Part shown: positions 58,401 through 64,000 of the stretch, in pieces
How the letters are laid out: each line of letters starts with the position of its first letter
How positions within the stretch are numbered: position 1 is the stretch's first letter
Origin: Euborellia annulipes
Taxonomy: Eukaryota; Arthropoda; Insecta; Dermaptera; Anisolabididae
NCBI GenBank assembly: GCA_023213315.1
Contig: JAKCPI010012715.1
Span: 1-64,000, forward strand
Direction: 5' to 3'
DNA: 64,000 nucleotides
Position numbers and translations under genes: made by a program
Notes under the pieces: generated by a model
Told to the model about the DNA's origin: nothing
Databases searched by the model: none
What the model saw: the letters and a program-made list of their open reading frames with translations, nothing else

Positions 58401-60788
58401 CCCCTGGTTAGACGCGAGGGCCTCCGAAGACGGGTGGCGCGGCTAGTATTACCCATCCACCTCTTGAATTTTAATGAACATGCCACACAAAACATGACAT
58501 CTTTCCCCAAGGGGGTTTAGTACCCCCCAAAAGACACTGTTTTTGGTGAAAGCTATTAATTTATCTATTCATGGACAGTTCGTTAAATACGAGAGGATAC
58601 CATTTTAATAAAATTATATTCTGATTCATAGATAAAATATCGATCAAAGAATATGTGGCGGTCGGAATCTATGTGTGCTCTATGTGGCTATGGCTGCCAT
58701 GAATATGAGTTTATTTGGCTTTGATAACGATTCATATTACTTTTCTTACCTCTATATATATGTTAATATATATAGAGAGAGAAAGTATTGGATTCATGTC
58801 AAAAATTCGATGTCGAGATTTTGATGGATATACACGTTTTGAGGTCCCCTGAATCCAAAAAAGTGGTTTTCGCGACATGGTCTGTCTGTCTGTGTGTGTG
58901 TCTGTGTGTGTGTGTGTCTGTGTGTGTTCAATTTTAAGCATGAAGGAATTGAACTATGAGGTTGAAATTTTATATATAAGTTAACAACCCCCGGGAGCGT
59001 GAAAATAAGCTTTTAATCAAAATCGGCCAAAGAGTACTAGTACTTTACTGATGTACTTTTTCAGTTTTTTTCGATTTTCTCAAAATTCGCTCTAACGATT
59101 TTGATTAAAATTCAAAAATCAATTATTTTTTAGATGCTCTTTCAAATGTATATTCTCATTTTGCCCTCAAAATTGTTTGAAGCACACTTTACTCTTGTGC
59201 TTCATAGGAAAGATAGGAGAAATGGTTGCCATGGTAACAAAATATAAATATTTTCCCATGTTTATAAATTTTACATCTTAAATTCTAATATATTGGCGGA
59301 AACTAAATATATGTCGACACAAAAAATCTGGTGTGACAAGCACAGAACACAACTTTCGATTACCGAAGGTAAGAGAAAGTTGTGTGCTGTGCGAGATTTT
59401 TTATATTGATATTTATTATTTTTCCGAATAAATTTTATAAAAGAACTAGCAACAAGCGCTTCGCTTCGCCCGACCTTGTAGCTAGCTGGGGGGCTTAGCC
59501 TCCCAGACCCCCCACTGGGGGGCACAGCCCCCCAGACCCCCGTATTTTTATGACTTAACGTCTTATTTTATGATTTAACCTCTTCTTTTATGGCTTAACG
59601 TCTTTTCTTATGAATTAACGTCTTTTTTTTTATGAATTAAAGTTTTCGTTCAACAAACCTATTAGGCTCCGGTTCGCCTGCGGCGAACCATCGCCATTCC
59701 TTTATTGCCATTGCCAAAGAGAAAACAACGAAAAATCAAATGAAAAAAGGCAATTCAAAGAAAATAATAAAATTTCAAAGAATCAAAATATTCAAGGCGA
59801 TATCAAGGGATGAATGATGATATGTCAATTTGACAGCTGTCATCTATTTGGTTATAAAGAGGCTATTTCTCTCTCCATATTTAAAAAAAATGGCCACTTG
59901 TGTTTTGACTTAAATTGAATGTAAACATTAGATTGAAATTTGAAATTCGCACTTTTTTGAAAAAAAAGGCATAAAATGTGTAAAAATGAATTAAAAAATT
60001 TAAAAATAATAAAATAGAGGGCCCAAGAAAAACATTTTGTAAAGTTTAAGTCAGGAAAGAAGAAAAAAAAGAAATCAAATGGTAAGCAAAAAAGTAAAAA
60101 TATATAGAAATAGGCCCTTAGAAACGTTAATGACAAAAGAATAAACAACATTTTGAAATGTAAACAATTGAAAATAATGGTAACGAAATTCCTTTTTAGA
60201 AAAAATAGAAAGATTTGAAAAAAAAAAAAAAAATTATGAATGAAAATAGATTTTTTAATAAGTAAACTTCGGAACAAAAAAAGAAAATAAAATAGTTGTA
60301 GTCAACAAAGTAGAGAAAATAGTGAAAAATGAGAAGTAAACAAGGGAGTGAATCAACAGATGCTTAAAGATAGGTTATTATCTTATTAATATAGAGCGAT
60401 TCTTCACAACTAGTTCCATGTTGGGGTCACCACTTTAGCAATTAACATCACGGTTTGATGAAGAATTCTTTTATAATATTTATTTGGAAACATATTATAA
60501 ATAAAAACAAAATAAACTCATATTCATGGCAACCATTGCCACATAGAACACACATAGACTCCTTTAATCGAATAGAATCAATCAATCAATAAGACAATAA
60601 GTATTTACCAGAGTAGCAATGTGACGTGCAGGAATTCTTTCTAGACATTTGATAATCGTTTCGTCGTCATTTGGTGATGAAGAAGATACAGAACAGTTGA
60701 GTTTTTCAGCTGCCATTAAAGTTTGATTGCGTAGATGTTTATTTAATCCAACAGGCGCTCCTAAAGTTCCACTCAAACTAATAGCACT
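52271..60788 (-). CDS. carboxylesterase gene, 3' part (six exons, N-terminus outside window)
   Basis: Spliced minus-strand gene: join of 60609-60788, 56556-56724, 55243-55418, 55026-55167, 54588-54723 and 52271-52427. It gives 960 bp in one frame (319 residues plus stop), with GT/AG at every intron and matching phases (0, 1, 0, 1, 2). The product matches the carboxylesterase/cholinesterase family of alpha/beta hydrolases, which hydrolyse carboxylic esters. Visible landmarks in order: SAISLSG just after the nucleophile elbow, a CLxRIPA segment, GxFKKIPFITG followed by GEF (catalytic acid), SDLQF, YAFSFEG, GVKHGEDLNYLF (catalytic His), NFAKTGNP, and a C-terminal FW. The family is usually about 530-600 residues, so roughly the first 220, including the GESAG serine, must lie beyond 64000. 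Introns of 75 bp to 3.9 kb hold SINE, hAT, Tc1-like and PLE insertions. Sequence resembles insect esterases; no subfamily is claimed. No stop or frameshift is seen, so the gene is probably functional. Confidence 0.93.
53465..54306. mobile_element. Tc1/mariner-type MITE in an esterase intron
   Basis: Ends ctcttttaaaacgaattag and ctaattcgtttttagagag, flanked by TA on each side. Removing it restores a continuous family C repeat (ttcaactttccta joined to tttttgtcgtc), as in the uninterrupted copies at 61140 and 45660. It contains a region at 53630-53700 with atggccgaccagctgtttg but no transposase frame. Confidence 0.87.
54588..54723 (-). CDS. carboxylesterase exon 5 of those visible (catalytic His)
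   Basis: Two bases, 44 codons, two bases. Acceptor atatttcag and a consensus donor GG|gtaaga. It encodes GVKHGEDLNYLFYRNNIP, where the His is the family catalytic histidine (GA.H.dEl.YLF), then SNEKKIVELFTSLLVNFAKTG. The final Gly codon is split by the intron and completed in the last exon. The plus-strand open frame over this exon is only a shadow. Confidence 0.94.
55026..55167 (-). CDS. carboxylesterase exon 4 of those visible
   Basis: 47 codons plus one base. Acceptor ttttttag is before TTTCAT and donor gtaaat is after AAAAG. It carries SDLQFITGPW and YYFYAFSFEG, the conserved SD..F and Y.F.y.G motifs. The intron upstream is only 75 bp, unlike the kilobase introns elsewhere in the gene. 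Confidence 0.92.
55243..55418 (-). CDS. carboxylesterase exon 3 of those visible
   Basis: Two bases plus 58 codons. The acceptor is a long T run ending in tag and the donor gtaggc follows TTTCA. It encodes the helical region between the catalytic acid and the SD..F motif (EYIQATTENFQ, then an ELKKEIIKFYF helix). The junction with the previous exon makes NSDEYIQ, and the junction with the next makes LISFHSDLQF. Confidence 0.88.
56043..56074 (-). ncRNA. decayed hammerhead motif
   Basis: Minus strand CCAAGAA, stem II GGACGC/GCGTCC, GAAAC, GTC. The first box is mutated. Confidence 0.55.
56156..56188 (+). ncRNA. near-complete hammerhead motif
   Basis: CCGAAGA, stem II GGGCGC..GGCGTCC, GAAAC, GTC. 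A single core change (U4 to C) from the consensus. Confidence 0.62.
56265..56375 (+). mobile_element. SINE head fragment in an esterase intron
   Basis: tRNA-like head with cgggttcggaccccaggc and the ttaagccatttgga middle, then lost. It has the gttggtagg subtype of D-arm. Confidence 0.75.
56556..56724 (-). CDS. carboxylesterase exon 2 of those visible
   Basis: 56 codons plus one base. Acceptor ttttttag lies before AGAAGTGTC and donor gtaaat after TTCAG. It encodes PSFLPTSEPED, then DPIQLMKSGHFKKIPFITG and ITSGEFLLF. This is the family segment where a P..ll..G.f..vP.itG motif leads into the catalytic acid, here the Glu of GEF. An alternative acceptor 4 bp downstream would break the frame. Confidence 0.92.
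57197..58278. mobile_element. hAT-type element, 1082 bp, with repeated gtatcgatac motifs
   Basis: Ends tagggatacgg and cgtgtcccta and a perfect 8-bp target duplication agcgtgac (57189-57196 and 58279-58286). Both subterminal 120-bp regions are packed with aagtatcgatac motifs. The interior carries another small element (57519-57772, actggtcgac ends) and a coding-like stretch near 57340-57515. It splits a Helitron-like element in an esterase intron. Confidence 0.88.
57519..57772. mobile_element. MITE with actggtcgac ends
   Basis: Ends actggtcgacataaatgaac and cttgtcgaccagt. It shares 120 bp with 18516-18640, where the ends are actagtcgac and tcgaccagtg (18515-19205), so it is a deletion derivative of that longer element. 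No clean target duplication seen. Confidence 0.7.
58738..59402 (+). mobile_element. family E element in an esterase intron
   Basis: Colinear with 20056-20739, from the ttacc-tatatatagagaga end to the tctggtgtga hairpin, whose outer right arm is clipped. It lies in the 3.9-kb intron of the carboxylesterase. It contains a (TG)n-rich stretch at 58890-58927. Confidence 0.78.
59546..59655 (+). repeat. 22-bp tandem repeat, five units
   Basis: Units of tatgacttaacgtctt type, beside a G/C-rich block (cagaccccccactggggggc). A ggttcgcc/ggcgaacc hairpin with a minus-strand CTAA before T at 59661 follows and may be a Helitron-like 3' end. Confidence 0.75.
59662..60608. other. esterase intron, AT-rich
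   Basis: Last part of the 3.9-kb intron. The long minus-strand open frame here is Phe/Leu-rich low complexity and is not coding. Confidence 0.5.
60609..60788 (-). CDS. carboxylesterase exon (first in window)
   Basis: 60 codons with no partial codon at either end. Acceptor tttttcag precedes AGTGCT and donor gtaaat follows CTG. It encodes SAISLSGTLGAPVG near the start, the usual family segment just after the GESAG loop, then a Cys-containing AEKLNCS and KCLERIPARHIATL. In the family these cysteines lie in a disulphide loop. It begins phase 0, so the missing upstream exon should end in phase 0 with something like the family GLF-x-K. Confidence 0.9.
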
Positions 60789-60848
60789 CTGAAAAATACA
60801 AAAAAAAAATATATATTTTATGTTCGTATTTAGATGATTAAAAAACAT

Positions 60849-61265
60849 TGTGTGGTTTTATGAAACCACGATGCAAGTGAAACTTTTTTTTCGAATCGTA
60901 GGCGTTTAACTGGAAATTTTCAGAAAATTATTCAATTAAGGATACGTTTTTAATCTTAACTTAATAATTGGAAAATGGGAAATCAATAGAAGCATGTTAA
61001 AAACTGAGAACAATATTTATTTAGTAATTGGAGATTTGAATTATATTAAATTATTTTAAAAATTATATTTTATCAATTTAAAAATTGAATAATTAAATCT
61101 CACAATTATTTTTTTATAATTCGTCATATATATTAAATTTCAACTTTCCTATTTTTGTCGTCACGGCTTGTGACGTCATGCGCTTTGTAGCGTCACGGCT
61201 TGTGACGGGACATGCTGATAGAAAAGCGAAAAAATTTGAGGGGATCAAATACAAGTTCCACTTAA
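60849..61265. repeat. family C repeat, complete copy
   Basis: About 415 bp from gtgtggttttatgaaacc through aagtgaaacttttttt, cgtttttaatcttaacttaa, acaattatttttttataatt and repeated gtcacggcttgtgacgtca to aagttccactt. The aagtgaaac and gtttcactt ends are inverted, so it is probably a MITE. Others: 12500-12690 (right half), 45412-45766 plus 47071-47100, 53150-53464 plus 54307-54436, 55437-55735. Three lie in the esterase gene. Confidence 0.75.
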
Positions 61266-62622
61266 AAAAAAAGAATAGAGATATTACTAAATTATACAAT
61301 AAATTAAATAGGCAACGATTTTGTTAAAACTTGTCCGATCTTGAGGGTATAGTGCGAAAGTTCGTTGACTATTTTTTTTTTTATTCCCGTTACCTATTTT
61401 TAGCTCTCACTGTGCGTAGTACTAAGGGATAGAGCTTATGCCGAGATTCCGGTGTCCGTCTGTCTGTCCGTACTCATAAAAATTACGGTCTGAATTAAAG
61501 GTCGTAAAAAAATAATAGTTACATATACTTAATCAAAAATACGTTTTTGTCCCTAGCACTTTCGGTTTTTTAAAACGTTTTAAGTTTCAACTTATTATGT
61601 TTTTCATTTGTTTACATTTTAATCTTTTTTTTTACATTCGTCAAAATCAAAACCAATGTGTTTCCTTAAATATGGAGAAATAACCTCTTTTAACCTCCCA
61701 TTTTTTTTGACAGTTGTATATTTTGGCGCGCCACGAGTTATGTCATCATCATAACATACTCTTTGAAATATTACTAAAAAGGTTACTACATATCTATGAC
61801 TAGTTATCACGAAGCCATTTGGATGAAATTTTCTTCTGATCAATTGTAAATATTCTAAACATGTATTATTTACAATAAAAATTTATTTTATACAAGTGTT
61901 TTAATAAATTTCAAAAAATTCGTTTGATCATTTTTCGAAAAATTAAAAATTATAATTGCAACTTTGATCTTTTTCGCGATTACAATACTTCGTACAAGGA
62001 AGTAAAAGATTAGAGTAGAGATTTTTTCTAAGATATTTAAGTGCGAGGCGGGCTGAGCAGCTAGTTTTAAAAAAAGATCTTATTGAAAGCATCTCGAATA
62101 AGAGTTTAATTTCATTTGAATATACATGTAATTAAAAATAAAGTTTGTATTTTAAAAATAAAAAAAACAAAGTTGGCAGCAAAATAAACTTGTTTCTTTT
62201 GAAAAGCGAGGGGGAGATTTATAGGCAGGGGATGTGAAGGTATCTTCATGAAAAAAAAAAAGAAACCAACTTCCCCTTTCTGTATTCTTAGTTTACTTTC
62301 AATTGAAAGTCAAATTAATTCAAATAGTTTTAATAGAAAAAGAAGAGCAGAGATAAAAAAAAAAGGCTGGACCCGAATGAATATCGTAATTATAAAGTAT
62401 CTATCCTTTGAAGTCAAGGATGACGTAAACACTTGGGGAAAAAAAAAACTCTTTAATGGGATGTTGACCAACTTTTCAGACGCCCCTTTCTCGTCAATTA
62501 TATTCAAGAAAAAAAAAAAAAATTTCTTTCCTTCGGTAATTGAAAATTGTGTTTTGTGCTTGTCACACCAGATTTTTATCTATATCTATATTTATTTGCC
62601 GCCAGATTCAAGATATATAAAA

Positions 62623-62735
62623 TTGCCCTCAGGCTTGGTGTAGTTGGTAGCGCGCCTGCCAAGGGTCGCGGGTTCGAATCCCATGGGAGTACGATGATTT
62701 TATTTAAGCCATTTGGATACCAAATGTTTGAAAAT
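62623..62735 (+). mobile_element. SINE head fragment
   Basis: gccctcaggcttggtgtag, a B box gggttcgaatccc closer to the tRNA consensus than other copies, then the atgattttatttaagccat middle. Confidence 0.72.
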
Positions 62736-62919
62736 AAAAGAATTAATAAAAAAAAGAGAGCCTAATCATATTTCAAAGAGTATGTTATGATGACGACGTA
62801 CCTCAAGGCGCGTCAAAATATACAACTGTCAAAGTTAAAAGAGGTTATTTCTCCATATTTAGGGAAAAAAAAAGGACACATTGGTTTTGATTTTGACGAA
62901 TGTAAACAAAAGATTAAAA

Positions 62920-63118
62920 CACACAAGGAAGGGAGCAGGAGCAGCCAAAAATCAAAGCCTCCGATTTTACTACAATTACTGAGACGTTTCGGGAAAACTT
63001 TATTCTTCCATCATCAGTCTTTCAACGTCTCGGTAATTGTAGTAAAATCGGAGGCTTTGATTTTTGGCTGCTCCTGCTCCCTTCCTTGTGTGTAAACCAC
63101 GTACTTCATTAGTTATCT
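62920..63118. mobile_element. 199-bp hairpin element with a hammerhead at its tip
   Basis: Flanked by an 11-bp duplication aaagattaaaa (62909-62919 and 63119-63129). Arms 62920-62988 and 63024-63092 are 69-bp inverted copies with one mismatch seen by eye. The 35-base loop and the last six bases of the left arm hold a complete hammerhead on the minus strand. It is inserted in one arm of the inverted repeat 61370-61860 / 62765-63385; the other arm has the empty site near 61610. Confidence 0.87.
62983..63017 (-). ncRNA. hammerhead ribozyme motif, intact core
   Basis: Minus strand CTGATGA, stem II GGAA/TTCC with an AT-rich loop, GAAAC, GTC. The GAAACGTCTC segment is also complementary to GAGACGTT upstream, so the cleavage site can be buried in the long hairpin. 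Confidence 0.84.
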
Positions 63119-63683
63119 AAAGATTAAAATATAAACAAATGAAAAACATAATAAAGTTGAAACTAAAAACGTTTTTAAAAAACCGGAAGTGCTAGGGACC
63201 AAAATGTTATTTTTCTCTGAACCAGTTTATTTATGCTGAATACGTATATGTAATTATTATTTTTCTACGATCTTTAGTTCAGGGCGTGATTTTTATGCGT
63301 ACGGACAGACAGACAGACAGACGGACACCGGAATATCTGCATAAGCTCTCTCCCTTAGTACTACGTACAGCGAGAGCTAAAAAAGATAAAATTTATAAGT
63401 ATGGCAAAATATTTATATTTTGTTAACCATTTCTTCTATCTTCCCTATGAAGTACAAGAGTAAAGTGGTCTTCTTAAGATTTCAAGAACAAAATGAGAAT
63501 ATAAATTTTAAAGAGCATCTAAAAATTAATTGATTTTTTGAATTTTAATGAAAATCGTTCGAGTGAATCGAAAAAAATTGAAAAAGTACATCAGTAAAGT
63601 ACTAGTACTCTTTGACCGTTTTTGTTCAAAATTTTCGGTTCAAGTCCCAGGGGGATACCTAACTTAAATATAAAATTTCAACC

Positions 63684-64000
63684 GCATTTGATAAAATAGA
63701 CAGAGGACACCTGTTCAGAAAGATGAAGGATATGGCTCTGAACGGAAGAATATTGGAAACAATAAAGAAAATATATGAAGAAACAAGGAATATGATTGCG
63801 CAAGATAGCGAAGAAGGACAAAATAAACAGAAGAAACTCTTCTGGACAAAAAGAGGTCTGAAACAAGGTTGTCCAATGAGCCCGACGCTCTTCAACATTT
63901 ACATTAATGACCTCGAGGAGAGTTGGGAGAAAAGAAATATAGGAGGAACAGTAATTGGAAAAAAGAAAATCTTTTGCATCAAATTCGCGGATGATGTGGC
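63684..64000 (+). CDS. non-LTR retrotransposon reverse transcriptase, truncated at both ends
   Basis: One open frame of 105 codons runs off the right edge. It reads AFDKIDRGHLFRKM at the start (RT palm motif with the first catalytic Asp), then WTKRGLKQGCPMSPTLFN and IYINDLEE (the QG.P.SP.LFN motif), and ends at FADDV, the catalytic YADD-type motif. The frame is intact up to the edge. On the left it abuts a family E-like repeat at about 63680 with no ATG, so the copy may be 5' truncated there. The QGCPMSP and FADD pattern is typical of LINE RTs; the clade is not assigned. Confidence 0.92.

Larger units (their letters stand above)
56757..58446. mobile_element. overlapping inverted Helitron-like ends in an esterase intron
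   Basis: On the minus strand a 5' end (TCTATATTCC, 58340) and a 3' end (gcggCTAA, 56757) define one element split by the hAT at 57197. On the plus strand a 5' end (TCTATATAGA, about 56912) and a 3' end (gcggCTAG, 58445) overlap it. The gtccgtctgtcagtctgtc block is present at both, inverted. Confidence 0.58.
61370..63385. repeat. inverted repeat with arms of about 480 bp
   Basis: 61370-61860 and 62765-63385 are inverted copies; both contain gtccgtctgtctgtccg or its complement at the outer end and gttatttctccatattta nearer the centre. Both encode KEVISPYL and HIGFDFDECK facing the same way relative to the repeat. A hammerhead hairpin element interrupts the right arm. Confidence 0.82.

Noticed and set aside
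59852..60277. 141-codon Phe/Leu-rich minus-strand frame
   Set aside because: Low-complexity complement of A-rich intron sequence; no domain or homology.
60789..63683. Upstream carboxylesterase exon with GESAG
   Set aside because: I looked for the motif on the minus strand between the first visible exon and the LINE and found only repeats.

Overview
The window looks like AT-rich, intron-bearing, repeat-dense DNA from an animal nuclear genome, most likely an arthropod. The evidence is a spliced insect-type carboxylesterase gene, tRNA-derived SINEs, hAT/mariner/Helitron-like MITEs, a non-LTR retrotransposon and many Penelope-like (PLE) remnants. No bacterial gene, rRNA, functional tRNA or CRISPR array is visible. 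Most open frames in the window are chance frames or lie in repeats.

Genes. One real host gene is supported: the 3' two thirds of a carboxylesterase (COesterase, alpha/beta-hydrolase) on the minus strand. Six exons join in phase from 60788 down to a stop at 52271 and give 319 codons. They carry the acid (GEF) and histidine (GVKHGEDLNYLF) parts of the catalytic triad. The N-terminal exons with the GESAG serine are not in the window and should lie beyond 64000. At the right edge (63684-64000, plus) a non-LTR reverse transcriptase begins and runs out of the window. Two decayed transposon genes are readable: a PLE GIY-YIG endonuclease (27731-28243, plus) and a mariner transposase C-terminus (33678-33884, minus).

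Layout. 1-3900 and 42540-43350: a diverged ~320-bp satellite-like repeat in both orientations. 4000-8800: MITEs and repeat copies. 8811-29805: a nested inverted-repeat landscape whose outer arms (8811-10400 and 27125-29805) enclose a 7-kb palindrome (16452-23486), itself with smaller palindromes inside. 29800-35300: a promoter-like GC-richer block, SINEs, a hAT MITE nested in a SINE, a mariner relic and three palindromic PLE remnants. 35345-39133 and 45767-47070: long inverted repeats of one unclassified mobile family (family E). 39600-52200: MITEs, satellite, tandem repeats, SINEs and inverted repeats. 52200-60800: the esterase gene with introns full of transposons. 60850-64000: repeats and the LINE.

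Main discovery. At least 11 hammerhead-ribozyme cores (CTGANGA, stem II, GAAAC or GAAAT, then a GTC-like cleavage triplet) plus about eight decayed ones are spread over many distinct families in 64 kb. Almost all sit in palindromic elements of 180 bp to 7 kb with ribozymes pointing outward in the two arms. One intact pair flanks a readable PLE GIY-YIG remnant, which ties the system to Penelope-like retroelements. Several of these palindromes have target-site duplications and an empty site in the other arm of a larger palindrome, so the order of insertion can be read. In the 62920-63118 element the ribozyme cleavage site is also part of a 69-bp hairpin stem, which suggests two mutually exclusive folds.
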